64,000 nucleotides of DNA from SZUA-35 sp964351995 (GTDB taxonomy: Bacteria > Actinomycetota > Acidimicrobiia > Acidimicrobiales > SZUA-35): NCBI GenBank assembly GCA_964351995.1, contig CAYGQE010000022.1:18091-82090 (forward strand), given 5' to 3'. This document shows positions 8,366-16,558 of the stretch, in pieces. Position 1 is the stretch's first letter. Every line of letters begins with the position of its first letter. Below the pieces are notes generated by a model. The model was not told the origin of the DNA and did no database searches. It saw nothing but the letters and a program-made list of their open reading frames with translations. The position numbers and the translations under genes are program-made.

Positions 8366-8394
8366 AGAGTAAGTAGTTCAGAATTGAATGACAA
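8366..8394 (-). promoter_or_regulatory. Candidate sigma-70-type promoter of azoR
   Basis: On the minus strand TTGTCA (8394-8389) is followed by 17 bases and TACTCT (8371-8366). The -35 box is one base off the consensus, the spacer is ideal and the -10 box is weak. The segment is locally AT-rich compared with its surroundings. It lies 52 bases before the azoR start and overlaps the GTAGTT repeats. Confidence 0.35.
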
Positions 8395-8486
8395 TACGTC
8401 ATCGGTCACACCCCTCCTTGCTCCCGCAGCGTCTGATCGCCGGGCCGACCTCGGTGACCGACCCTCCTCGAACTACCGTCTCGAGA

Positions 8487-9170
8487 GTGACATTCGATCT
8501 TCGAGAACAGGATCCGGACGCGGCGAGGTTCAACGCCATCGCTCAGTCGGTGCTGTTCGCCTTGGTTGGCTGCATCGTCGGCTTCGTCGCCGCTGGCTTG
8601 CTCGTCGGTACCAGCGGCCCCATTGGTTGGCTGATCATCGGGATCGGAACGTCGGCCGGGGCCATTCCCATCGTGCGCTGGGCGCGAAATCGCCACACCG
8701 ATCAGCTCGAGTTGTTTGACATCGAGCCATCACTGCGACCCCTTCTCCTGCGGGCGGCAGCCGCAGCCCACCGCATTGAACGAACCGCTACCACAGCCCC
8801 AGAGGGGGCGGTCAGTGAACTGCTCGACGACAACCACCGCTCTGCACTCGCTCACGTGAAGCTGCTGGAGCACGAGGCGCGATCCGGAGGTCTGCCGTGC
8901 AAGGCAGACATCTTGCGGACGTGTCACCAGCTCGATGATCTGGCCGACACTTCAGAACGTTTGCTCCAGACAGCGCTTGGCTCGCAGCCCACGGTGTTGA
9001 ACGCTCTGACCGAGCGCACCGCACTCGTGAACGATGCCCTGGTCAATGAGGCAGTGCTCGGTGAGTCCGTCGGTGGTGAAACCGCCGAACTCGAGGGTGA
9101 GCAACTTGCAGCTAGCGCAGAGTCGGACGAGGACGGCCCCGCACGCCGCGATGCCACCAACGGCCACTGA
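8487..9170 (+). CDS. Hypothetical membrane protein with helical C-terminal region
   Basis: I do not recognise the family. From GTG 8487 the product has 227 residues: a short N-terminus, two hydrophobic segments (VLFALVGCIVGFVAAGLLV and the GWLIIGIGTSAGAI region), then a long, mostly helical hydrophilic region (about 75-195) with HRIERTA, HVKLLEHEAR and CHQLDDLADTSERLLQ, and an acidic tail. An in-frame ATG at 8388 would add 33 residues but has no ribosome-binding site and runs into the azoR promoter, so the start is uncertain. The last 59 bases overlap the convergent carboxylase epsilon gene. Confidence 0.6.
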   Translation: MTFDLREQDPDAARFNAIAQSVLFALVGCIVGFVAAGLLVGTSGPIGWLIIGIGTSAGAIPIVRWARNRHTDQLELFDIEPSLRPLLLRAAAAAHRIERTATTAPEGAVSELLDDNHRSALAHVKLLEHEARSGGLPCKADILRTCHQLDDLADTSERLLQTALGSQPTVLNALTERTALVNDALVNEAVLGESVGGETAELEGEQLAASAESDEDGPARRDATNGH

Positions 9171-9306
9171 ATCGCCAGCGAGGCGGTGCATCGACCACCG
9201 CTTCTTGCACCGACGGGCGCGGCCACATCATCTCGATGGCTGCGGCCATCGCCACCGCTTCTTCATCGGTTGGTGTGGGGCTGATGCGAGTGGTGTCGTC
9301 GGCCAT
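9112..9306 (-). CDS. Acyl-CoA carboxylase epsilon-like small subunit
   Basis: A 64-residue protein starting at ATG 9306, overlapping the carboxyltransferase stop as ATGA. It has the layout of actinobacterial epsilon subunits: an acidic helical start (PTPTDEEAVAMAAAIEMMW) and a basic, Trp-rich end (PPRWRFSGRWW, RGRPRP). In Streptomyces and Mycobacterium these small proteins stabilise or activate the acyl-CoA carboxylase beta-alpha complex. Sequence conservation in the family is low, so the assignment rests on size, coupling to the beta subunit and the WRxSGRWW-like end. Confidence 0.75.
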   Translation of the reverse strand: MADDTTRISPTPTDEEAVAMAAAIEMMWPRPSVQEAVVDAPPRWRFSGRWWHRGVRGRPRPTLR

Positions 9307-10856
9307 CAGAGCGGGACGTTTCCGTGCTTGCGCTTGGGCAGGTCTTCTGACTTCGACTCGAGCATCTTGAAGCCAGCGATCAACTTGCGACGGGTTTCCG
9401 CCGGCTCGATCACGTCGTCGATATAGCCACGTTCTGCAGCCACCCAAGGGTTCGCATAGCGCTCTTTGTATTCATCGATCAGCTCAGTGCGGCGCGCTGC
9501 TGGGTCGGCTGCTGATTGGATCTCACGGCGATAGACGATGTCGGTGGCACCTTCTGGCCCCATCACGGCGAGCTCAGCCGAGGGCCAAGCAAAGGCGAGA
9601 TCGCTGCCGATGCTCTTGGAGTCCATCACGACGTATGCACCGCCGTACGCCTTTCGAGTGATGACCTGGATGCGAGGCACGGTGGCCTCACAGTAGGCGT
9701 AGAGCAGCTTGGCGCCATGACGGATGATGCCGCCGTACTCCTGGTCCACACCCGGCAGAAAGCCCGGAACATCAACGAAGGTGACCAGCGGGATGTTGAA
9801 GGCATCACACACCCGCACAAAGCGAGCAGCCTTGGACGAGCTCTCGATGTCGAGCACACCGGCCAGCTGCATTGGCTGATTGGCGACGATGCCCACGGGG
9901 CGTCCATCGAGACGGGCGTAGCCACAGATGATGGCCTTGGCCCAGTTGGTTTGGTACTCCATGAACTCACCGTCGTCGACGACTTCGGTGATGACCTGCT
10001 TCATGTCATACGGGTGATTCGAGGTCTCCGGCATGATGTCGGTGAGCATCGGGCAGAGACGATCAGGATCGTCGTCGGCTTCGCTACGAGGTGGTTCTTC
10101 GAGGTTGTTGGAAGGCAAGAAGGAGAGCAAGAACTTCACGTCGTCGAGCACAGCCATCTCGTCCTCGGCCACGAAGGTGGCCACACCGGACTTCGAGCTG
10201 TGACTGCCGGCGCCACCAAGCTCTTCGAGGGTGACCTCTTCACCGGTGACGGTCTTGACCACGTCGGGGCCGGTGATGAACATGTGCGAGGTCTCCTTCA
10301 CCATGAAGATGAAGTCGGTCATCGCTGGGCTGTAGACCGCTCCACCTGCGCATGGGCCCATGATCACGCTGATTTGTGGGACCACGCCAGACGCCTGCAC
10401 GTTGCGGTAGAAGATGCCGCCGTAGCCGTCGAGGCTGACAACACCTTCAGGAATCCGGGCGCCTGCACCATCGTTGAGGCCGATGAGTGGGGCTCCGGTC
10501 GAGATCGAAAGATCCATGACTTTCTGGATCTTCTCGGCGAACACCTCACCGAGCGAGCCACCCATGATGGTGAAGTCCTGGCTGAACACGAACACCTTAC
10601 GACCATCGATGGTGCCCCATCCGGTGACCACGCCATCGGTGTAAGGCCGCTCGGTGGCGTCAGGATTGCGGGTTCGAGCGAGCATGTCGAGCTCGTTGAA
10701 TGAGCCTTCGTCGAGCAGATAGTCCAGGCGCTCCCTGGCCAGCATCTTGCCTTTTTGCTTCTGGCGCTCGACAGATCGCTCGGAGCCAGCGCTGAGCGCG
10801 GCTTCTCGGCGCTGCAAGAGATCGTTGAGTCGGTCGGCATTCGTCGTTTCGGCCAC
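9306..10856 (-). CDS. pccB: Acyl-CoA (propionyl/acetyl-CoA) carboxylase carboxyltransferase beta subunit
   Basis: The 516-residue protein transfers CO2 from carboxybiotin to acyl-CoA. It has the two crotonase-fold halves: an N-terminal half with RERLDYLLDEGSF, SQDFTIMGGSLGE, GLNDGAGARIPEGV and the oxyanion segment GPCAGGAVYSPA, and a C-terminal half with VDVPGFLPGVDQEYGGIIRHGAKLLYAY, ITRKAYGGAYVVM and AELAVMGPEGA. The residue after VPGFLPGVDQE resembles the Asp/Ile position that sets acyl preference, but I do not assign a substrate. Start is GTG 10856. The epsilon-like gene is coupled downstream; the biotin-carrying alpha subunit is not in the window. Methylmalonyl-CoA from this enzyme could feed mutase chemistry. 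Confidence 0.92.
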   Translation of the reverse strand: MAETTNADRLNDLLQRREAALSAGSERSVERQKQKGKMLARERLDYLLDEGSFNELDMLARTRNPDATERPYTDGVVTGWGTIDGRKVFVFSQDFTIMGGSLGEVFAEKIQKVMDLSISTGAPLIGLNDGAGARIPEGVVSLDGYGGIFYRNVQASGVVPQISVIMGPCAGGAVYSPAMTDFIFMVKETSHMFITGPDVVKTVTGEEVTLEELGGAGSHSSKSGVATFVAEDEMAVLDDVKFLLSFLPSNNLEEPPRSEADDDPDRLCPMLTDIMPETSNHPYDMKQVITEVVDDGEFMEYQTNWAKAIICGYARLDGRPVGIVANQPMQLAGVLDIESSSKAARFVRVCDAFNIPLVTFVDVPGFLPGVDQEYGGIIRHGAKLLYAYCEATVPRIQVITRKAYGGAYVVMDSKSIGSDLAFAWPSAELAVMGPEGATDIVYRREIQSAADPAARRTELIDEYKERYANPWVAAERGYIDDVIEPAETRRKLIAGFKMLESKSEDLPKRKHGNVPL

Positions 10857-10929
10857 GCCGGGAGGGTAGCGCCAGCCGCTGTTCGGCGGAAATGGTGGAT
10901 CACAGTTCCCGGACCGTCGCTACGGTCAC

Positions 10930-11508
10930 ATGATGCCTGAACTGACCTCGGTATGTGTCTACTGCGCATCGTCAACGGGAACGAACGATGCCATCGTGAC
11001 CGCCACGAAGGAGTTGGGCAGCCTGCTCGCCGAACGTGGTATCGGTCTTGTCTACGGCGGGGGCGCCGTTGGCCTGATGGGCATCGTGGCCGACACCGTG
11101 TTGGAAGCGGGCGGCGACGTCACCGGCATCATTCCGCTGTCGCTGTTCCCGAGGGAGGTGGCTCACCAGGGGTGTACCGAGCTGATCACCGTCGACTCAA
11201 TGCACGAGCGCAAGCGACTCATGTTCGAGCGCTCCGATGCGTTCATTGCGCTCCCAGGCGGCTTCGGCACGCTGGAAGAGATCGCCGAGGTCACGACCTG
11301 GGCGCAGATCGGCATGCATCACAAGCCGGTCGGTGTCCTGAACATCGATGGATATTGGGATGGCTTGCTGTCATTTCTGGATCGAGCCGTGGGTGATCAG
11401 TTGCTCAAAGAACAGAACAACCAACTGCTCCTGCGAGCATCCACCCCGGTCGACATGCTCGCAGCACTCGAGACATACAAAGGCTCCGCCGAGCCAAAAT
11501 GGCGATGA
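10930..11508 (+). CDS. LOG family protein (TIGR00730), nucleotide 5'-monophosphate phosphoribohydrolase
   Basis: LOG proteins cleave nucleoside 5'-monophosphates, including cytokinin ribotides, to base plus ribose 5-phosphate. The 192-residue product has CVYCASS near the N-terminus, YGGGAVGLMG, MHERKRLMFERSDAFIALPGGFGTLEEI (catalytic PGGxGTxxE) and TWAQIGMHHKPVGVLN. Start is ATG 10930 or the adjacent ATG 10933. It is divergent from the carboxylase gene with a 73-base gap. The natural substrate in bacteria is uncertain. Confidence 0.9.
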   Translation: MMPELTSVCVYCASSTGTNDAIVTATKELGSLLAERGIGLVYGGGAVGLMGIVADTVLEAGGDVTGIIPLSLFPREVAHQGCTELITVDSMHERKRLMFERSDAFIALPGGFGTLEEIAEVTTWAQIGMHHKPVGVLNIDGYWDGLLSFLDRAVGDQLLKEQNNQLLLRASTPVDMLAALETYKGSAEPKWR

Positions 11509-11535
11509 CCGTCGGTCAACTCGACTTGGGCTTCT

Positions 11536-12423
11536 TTACGCTCCGAAGCCTCGGGCGTCTTGTTTGAGGGCGGTGTCGATGCTGAGGGCGGAGGCGACGA
11601 CCAGACTGTTCAGTGGCTCCGCCGTACGTTGGTGGACCTGCACGACGTAGTTGTCGGCAGTGGTGAACATGGTCTTCGCAATGCCTTCGAACGTCTTGGT
11701 GACCCGGGCGATCTCGGTCTCGTTCGTATCCTCGATCCGGAAGTTCCAAGCTCGCCAGTTCTCACCCTTGATGGCACCGAGTGCTTGGCCACCTGATTCG
11801 AGCGTGAAGTTGATCTTGCCGAACATGTTCTTCTGCACGATCCGGCCGATCTCGTTGCCAGAGGCGTCAGAGACGATCACCTTCGACTTGAAGATCTTGC
11901 CAGGCCTCGTCAGCCCCATCAGCACGCGACCGCCAACATCGCGTACCTCGAGGTTGGTGGTGAAGAACTGATCGAGGCTGCCGAAGAAGCGGATGAACTT
12001 GCGGAATGCTCCCTGTCCGACTTGCTCGACTGCGGCGATCTGTTGACCGCTCTGATCGAAGATCGAGTACTGATTGTTCAGCTCGATCAACTTGGCCTTC
12101 TGGTTCACCACGAGTACCGGCTCGCTGAAGATCGATCCGGTGCCGCCACCAACCGCACCCTGGATGCCAGCACCTCGATAGCCCGTGCCGCCGACCTGAT
12201 CGGCGATGTTCTTGCCTTCATTTCCGACCGTGAGCACCGAATCGACCTTGTCGAACGCCTTCGACACGCCCTTGGGTGGGGGCGGCTGCCCTGATGCGGT
12301 GAAGCGGTCCGAACCCTGCACGCCGCCATTGCTGATGTGGTCAGTCCAGGCCTGACCATCCCAGTAGCGAAGCTCGGCCCGACCGTTTGGGTCGGGATAC
12401 CAGTTGGCGGCGAATTCAGACAT
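11536..12423 (-). CDS. DUF2510 plus phospholipid scramblase/LURP-one-like protein
   Basis: The 295-residue product starts with a DUF2510 module (ANWYPDPNGRAELRYWDGQAWTDH, residues about 5-30), an actinobacterial motif often tied to membrane or secreted proteins. A Gly-rich linker follows, then a beta-rich domain from about 95 with blocks such as LVVNQKAKLIELNNQYSIFD, YVVQVH and a repeated beta pattern typical of the scramblase/LURP-one tubby-like fold. No transmembrane helix is evident apart from a hydrophobic last strand. Function in bacteria is unknown. ATG 12423 is preferred; 13 upstream codons lie in the frame. Confidence 0.8.
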   Translation of the reverse strand: MSEFAANWYPDPNGRAELRYWDGQAWTDHISNGGVQGSDRFTASGQPPPPKGVSKAFDKVDSVLTVGNEGKNIADQVGGTGYRGAGIQGAVGGGTGSIFSEPVLVVNQKAKLIELNNQYSIFDQSGQQIAAVEQVGQGAFRKFIRFFGSLDQFFTTNLEVRDVGGRVLMGLTRPGKIFKSKVIVSDASGNEIGRIVQKNMFGKINFTLESGGQALGAIKGENWRAWNFRIEDTNETEIARVTKTFEGIAKTMFTTADNYVVQVHQRTAEPLNSLVVASALSIDTALKQDARGFGA

Positions 12424-12545
12424 ACGGGAACCGTAGAGCGCGGAGGCGAGCGGTGTCGCCACCCCCTGTCAGCGGCACCGGGAGCATCCGAGGCGTCGGG
12501 GAAATCTCTCGCCACGAGACCGCGAGGCTTCTACCGTGCGCTCTC

Positions 12546-13214
12546 ATGTCGACCCATGAGCCACCATCGGACCGCACCAGCGTGAAGCGCGGTGCCAATC
12601 GTGCGGTGTACAACCCGGCAACAATCCGTGAGATTCTCGCTGCCGGGGCCATGGCCCACGTCGGTGTTACCACCGACGACGGACCGATCGTGTTGCCCAT
12701 GGCCTACACCGCAACCGACGATCAGTTGTTGTTCCACGGCTCGGTGGCCAACGCCATGATGCGTGCTGGCAAGTCGATGGACGTGTGCGTCACGGTGACG
12801 ATCCTCGACGGGCTCGTCGTGGCAAGGACTCCGTTCCACAACTCGGTGAACTACCGCTCGGTGGTTGTTCGAGGCGAAGCAGTCCCCATCACCGAACCAG
12901 AAGCCAAACTCGCTGCACTCAAGGCGATCAACGACCACATGGTGGCGATCTGGGACACCGCTCGACCACCGAGCGAGATCGACCTCAAGCAAACCCTCGT
13001 CCTTGCGGTGCCTCTCACCGAGGCATCGGCGAAGGTTCGTGGCGAAGACCCAATCGACGAGGACACCGACTACGACGGACCCCACTGGGCTGGCCTGGTA
13101 CCGGTCACAACGACCTGGGGCACCCCGACCTCAGCCGCTGACCTCACCCCCGGCATCGAGATCCCATCAGCGGTGGCCGCCCTCGCCGGCCAACCCCTCC
13201 ACCCTTTCCCCTGA
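12546..13214 (+). CDS. Pyridoxamine 5'-phosphate oxidase family (FMN-binding split barrel) protein
   Basis: A 222-residue split-barrel protein. The sequence RAVYNPATIREILAAGAMAHVGVTTDDGPIVLPMAYT, then LLFHGSVANAMMRAG, VTILDGLVVARTPFHNSVNYRSVVVRGEA and a C-terminal HWAGLVPVTTTWG match PPOX-like proteins annotated as flavin-nucleotide-binding or 5-nitroimidazole-resistance-like. Ligand (FMN, haem or F420) cannot be decided. Start is ATG 12546 (MSTHEPPSDRT); the frame remains open upstream over the divergent gene, which is not credible. A large palindromic repeat follows the stop after 4 bases. Confidence 0.85.
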   Translation: MSTHEPPSDRTSVKRGANRAVYNPATIREILAAGAMAHVGVTTDDGPIVLPMAYTATDDQLLFHGSVANAMMRAGKSMDVCVTVTILDGLVVARTPFHNSVNYRSVVVRGEAVPITEPEAKLAALKAINDHMVAIWDTARPPSEIDLKQTLVLAVPLTEASAKVRGEDPIDEDTDYDGPHWAGLVPVTTTWGTPTSAADLTPGIEIPSAVAALAGQPLHPFP

Positions 13215-13218
13215 GCAC

Positions 13219-13272
13219 TTGGGAGGACCCGACCCCTCCCAAGTGAGGTTGGGAGGGGTCGGGTCCTCCCAA
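13219..13272. repeat. Large perfect palindromic repeat between convergent genes (family 1)
   Basis: Arms 13219-13242 and 13249-13272 are perfect 24-base reverse complements around a 6-base loop (GTGAGG). Each arm is itself a near-palindrome (TTGGGAGG at one end, CCTCCCAA at the other). A second member of the same family lies at 57668-57745. Position between two convergent stops fits a bidirectional terminator, but the recurrence shows it is a dispersed element. It is followed by CGCTGACGCTC (13273-13283), the core of another repeat. Confidence 0.85.
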
Positions 13273-13281
13273 CGCTGACGC

Positions 13282-14970
13282 TCAAGCTCTGAGGTCGCGT
13301 TCGATGAATTCGGCATTGGATCGTGGACCTTCGCCGTCGCGCTGGTTCTCCATGCCTCGCAAGTCAACGCGGCGGATCTTGCCCGAGATGGTTTTGGGCA
13401 GATCGGCAAACTCGATGCGCCGGATCAGCTTGTAACCCGACACCTGCTCACGCATGAAGCCGAGGATCTCCGCTGCGGTTTCCGCCGTTGGCTCGTGCCC
13501 TTCAGCCAAGATGACGTACGCCTTGGGCACGAACCCTCGAAGCTCGTCGGGCGACGGCACGACCGCCGCTTCCGCCACAGCAGGGTGTTCGATCAACACG
13601 CTCTCGAGTTCGAACGGGCTGATGCGATAGCCAGAAGCCTTGAACACGTCGTCGGCACGCCCGACGTAGGTGATGTAGCCATCGGCATCCCGCATCGCGA
13701 CATCGCCGGTGCGGTAGTGACCACCTCGCATGACCTCGCTGGTCTTCTCCGGGTCGTCGGCGTACCCGTCCATCACGGCCACGTTGCCAACGGCCAAGTC
13801 GAGCGAGATCTCACCCTCGTCTGCGGACTCGTCGGCAGGGTCGAGAAGGCTGATCGTGTAGCCGGGCAGCGGGCGGCCCATCGACCCCGGCACCAATCGT
13901 GAGCCCGGCGTGTTGCCGACCTGCGCCGTGGTTTCGGTCTGGCCGTAGCCATCACGGATCTGGATGCCCCACGCCGCCTCGACCTGGGCGATGACCTCTG
14001 GGTTCAGCGGTTCGCCGGCTGAGATCAGTTCCCGTAGTGCCACCTTGTAGCTCGAGAGATCGGCCTGGATCAGAAAGCGCCACACCGTCGGCGGTGCGCA
14101 CAACGTGTTGACGCCGTTGTCGATCAGCACCTTCAGCACGGTCGGGGCATCGAACCGTTCGTAGTTATAGATGAAAACACAGGCCTGCGCGTTGAACGGA
14201 GCGAAGAAGCAACTCCAGGCGTGCTTGGCCCAACCGGGAGAACTGATGGTCCAGTGCACGTCACCGGGCTGGAGCCCAAGCCAGTACATCGTCGAGAGGT
14301 GGCCGACCGGATAGCTGATGTGGGTGTGGCGAACGAGTTTCGGCTTCGACGTGGTGCCCGAAGTGAAGTATTCGAGCAGCGGATCGGCAGCCTTCGTCGG
14401 CTCAGCGGCGGCGAACTCGATCGACGCTGCGTGCGAATCCGCGTAGTCGAGCCAACCTGCTCCCCCACCAACAGCGATGCGGACAACACCATCGGTGAGC
14501 CCAGCATCGAGAGCATCGACGTTCGGTCGAGCGGTGGCGTTGGTGACCACCAGTGATGCACCACCGCGTTCGAACCGGTCGGCCAGATCAGGGCCGGCCA
14601 GCAAGGTCGTCGCGGGGATGACCACGAGACCGATGCGGATCGAGGCCAACATGGTCTCCCACAGCGCCGTCTCGTTACCGAGCATGACGAGGATACGGTC
14701 GCCTCGCTTGGCCCCGTTTCCGACGAGGAAGTTGGCGACCTGACGTGAACGGTCGGCCAGCTCGGCGTAGGTGAGGATCGAAGCCGAGCCGTCTTCTTCG
14801 AGCAGGTGCAGCGCCCGATTGGCGTTGCCCGTCGCCATCGGGTCGAAGTAGTCGTTGACCCAGTTGAAGTCCTCGCCGACGTCTGGCCAAGCGAAGCCCG
14901 CGACCGCCGCGTCGTAGTCGGTGCGGTTCTCGAGGAGGAAGTCACGGGCTGCCAGGAAGGAGTCGCTCAT
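13282..14970 (-). CDS. AMP-forming acyl-CoA synthetase, medium-chain/acetyl-CoA synthetase-like
   Basis: The 562-residue ANL-superfamily enzyme activates a carboxylate as acyl-AMP and then acyl-CoA. Motifs in order: the phosphate-binding loop YFTSGTTSKPKLVRHTH, SPGWAKHAWS, APPTVWRFL, the adenine-binding block GYGQTET, YRTGDVAMRD, the hinge GRADDVFKASGYRISPFE, and the C-terminal lysine in LPKTISGKIRRVDLR. The pattern is that of ACSM-like synthetases rather than strict acetyl-CoA synthetase. ATG 14970 (MSDSFLAARDFL) is chosen; 23 upstream codons in the frame show no support. Confidence 0.9.
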   Translation of the reverse strand: MSDSFLAARDFLLENRTDYDAAVAGFAWPDVGEDFNWVNDYFDPMATGNANRALHLLEEDGSASILTYAELADRSRQVANFLVGNGAKRGDRILVMLGNETALWETMLASIRIGLVVIPATTLLAGPDLADRFERGGASLVVTNATARPNVDALDAGLTDGVVRIAVGGGAGWLDYADSHAASIEFAAAEPTKAADPLLEYFTSGTTSKPKLVRHTHISYPVGHLSTMYWLGLQPGDVHWTISSPGWAKHAWSCFFAPFNAQACVFIYNYERFDAPTVLKVLIDNGVNTLCAPPTVWRFLIQADLSSYKVALRELISAGEPLNPEVIAQVEAAWGIQIRDGYGQTETTAQVGNTPGSRLVPGSMGRPLPGYTISLLDPADESADEGEISLDLAVGNVAVMDGYADDPEKTSEVMRGGHYRTGDVAMRDADGYITYVGRADDVFKASGYRISPFELESVLIEHPAVAEAAVVPSPDELRGFVPKAYVILAEGHEPTAETAAEILGFMREQVSGYKLIRRIEFADLPKTISGKIRRVDLRGMENQRDGEGPRSNAEFIERDLRA

Positions 14971-15093
14971 GGCGAGAGCATGGCACGGACCGGCGAGTCG
15001 GAAAACAAGCGACGCTGTTTCTCGAACGAACGGGAGCACCTCGGCCTCACCTGCGGTCTCGAGCCACTTCAGAAGTTCAGCAGCAACTGGTGC

Positions 15094-15390
15094 TCAGGAC
15101 CAGGCGAACAGGAGGCCAGCGAGCGCAAGCGTGCAGAACGTGATCCCGGCCATCACCATCCACTGTTTGGTGGCCTCCGAGCGGTCGGCTCGTGGAGAGA
15201 GCATGACCGTGGGAAGTAACAGCACACCCAGAGCCACCAGCACCGGCCACGTTTGCCGATCGGTGGCAATGGCAAAGAAGTACGCCGCTGCGCCGCCGGC
15301 CACATAGAGCCCGAGCAACCGGTCGACCCTTTTGCCTCGCTCGGGCGGTTCGTCGACATGAGGGTTCACCGACAAAAGGTAGACCGGCAT
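15094..15390 (-). CDS. Small hypothetical membrane protein
   Basis: I do not recognise a family. From ATG 15390 the 98-residue product (MPVYLLSVNPHVDEPPERGKR) has a short polar N-terminus and three predicted transmembrane segments: about residues 26-42, 48-64 and 77-95 (GLYVAGGAAAYFFAI, WPVLVALGVLLLPTVML, MVMAGITFCTLALAGLLFAW). The frame extends 20 codons further to 15450, touching the divergent ligase start. The coding potential rests on the hydrophobic pattern and charge placement. Confidence 0.5.
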   Translation of the reverse strand: MPVYLLSVNPHVDEPPERGKRVDRLLGLYVAGGAAAYFFAIATDRQTWPVLVALGVLLLPTVMLSPRADRSEATKQWMVMAGITFCTLALAGLLFAWS

Positions 15391-15450
15391 GCCCACAACA
15401 CATCGAACCGCAGCGGGTCCAACCCTTGCTCGACGTTCTAGGGTCCGCAC

Positions 15451-16518
15451 ATGGATCTTCCTGTCAACCCGCCGGTGAAGCCAATGTTGGCCAAGGCCGT
15501 CGATGGAATCCCCGACCGAGCTGACATTTCCTTCGAGCCGAAGTGGGACGGCTTTCGCTGCCTCGTCTTCCGAGACGGCGACGAGGTGGTGCTCGGCTCG
15601 CGCAACGAAAAGCCGCTCACTCGCTACTTCCCAGAGATGGTTGCTCCGTTACTCGAGCAACTACCCGAGCGATGCGTGATCGACGGCGAGTTGGTGGTCG
15701 TCACCGACAACAAGCTCGACTTCGACGGGTTGCAGCAACGCATCCACCCGGCGGAGAGTCGAGTGAACATGCTTGCGGAGAAGACCCCGGCCGCGTTCAT
15801 GGCGTTCGACCTTCTCGCTCTTGGCGATGCCGACCTCACGGCCTCACCGTTCGGCGAACGTCGTGCCATGCTCGAGTCGATCCTCGCCGACTGTGATCCG
15901 CCCATCCACCTGACCCAGACCACCACCGACCCAGCAGTCGCCGCCGAGTGGTTCCGGGTGTTCGAAGGCGCTGGCCTCGACGGTTTGATCGCCAAACCGC
16001 TCGGCGATCCCTATGTCGAGAACAAGCGCACTCAGATGAAGGTCAAGCACGTGCGCTCAGCCGATTGTGTCGTCGCCGGTTACCGATGGCACAAGGACGG
16101 CAAAGGCGTTGGTTCGCTGCTCCTCGGCCTGAACAACGCCGACGGCGAGCTGCAGTCGGTCGGCGTCTGCGCCAGCTTCACCGCCAAGCGTCGAGCCGAA
16201 CTGGTCGACGAACTCGAGCCGCTGACGGCCAACGCGATGGATCAACACCCGTGGCGCAGTTGGGCCGAAGCCGCTGCGCACGACGAGGGCAGGATGCCAG
16301 GGGCACCGAATCGTTGGAGCGGACAGAAGGACCACTCGTGGGTGCCGCTTCGAATCGAACGAGTGGTCGAGGTCAAGTACAACGCAACGCTGAATGGCCG
16401 ACTGCGCGAAGTCGGCCGTTTCTTGCGCTGGCGACCCGACAAAGAGCCGCACCAGTGCACATTCGAACAGCTCGACGAACCAGAGCCGATCGGTCTCGAC
16501 ATCGTGTTGGGTAGCTGA
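15451..16518 (+). CDS. ligC: ATP-dependent DNA ligase, LigC type
   Basis: The 355-residue enzyme seals DNA nicks through a ligase-AMP intermediate. Motif I is EPKWDGFRC with the adenylated lysine K31. Further motifs are SRNEKPLTRYFPE, DGELVVV, FMAFDLLALG, GLDGLIAKPLGDPY and MKVKHVRSADCVVAGY, followed by an OB-fold domain ending in VVEVKYNATLNGRLREVGRFLRWRPDK. This is the stand-alone ligase of bacterial end-joining/excision repair (LigC), separate from LigD. A LigD-type polymerase is encoded 1.4 kb downstream; Ku is not in the window. Confidence 0.93.
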   Translation: MDLPVNPPVKPMLAKAVDGIPDRADISFEPKWDGFRCLVFRDGDEVVLGSRNEKPLTRYFPEMVAPLLEQLPERCVIDGELVVVTDNKLDFDGLQQRIHPAESRVNMLAEKTPAAFMAFDLLALGDADLTASPFGERRAMLESILADCDPPIHLTQTTTDPAVAAEWFRVFEGAGLDGLIAKPLGDPYVENKRTQMKVKHVRSADCVVAGYRWHKDGKGVGSLLLGLNNADGELQSVGVCASFTAKRRAELVDELEPLTANAMDQHPWRSWAEAAAHDEGRMPGAPNRWSGQKDHSWVPLRIERVVEVKYNATLNGRLREVGRFLRWRPDKEPHQCTFEQLDEPEPIGLDIVLGS

Positions 16519-16558
16519 ACCCGCAGCCACCGGCGGTCGAGGGCCCTAGCCTGCGGGG

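Noticed and set aside
9516..10703. 395-codon plus-strand open frame
   Set aside because: Antisense of the carboxyltransferase beta subunit; high GC leaves the opposite strand open.
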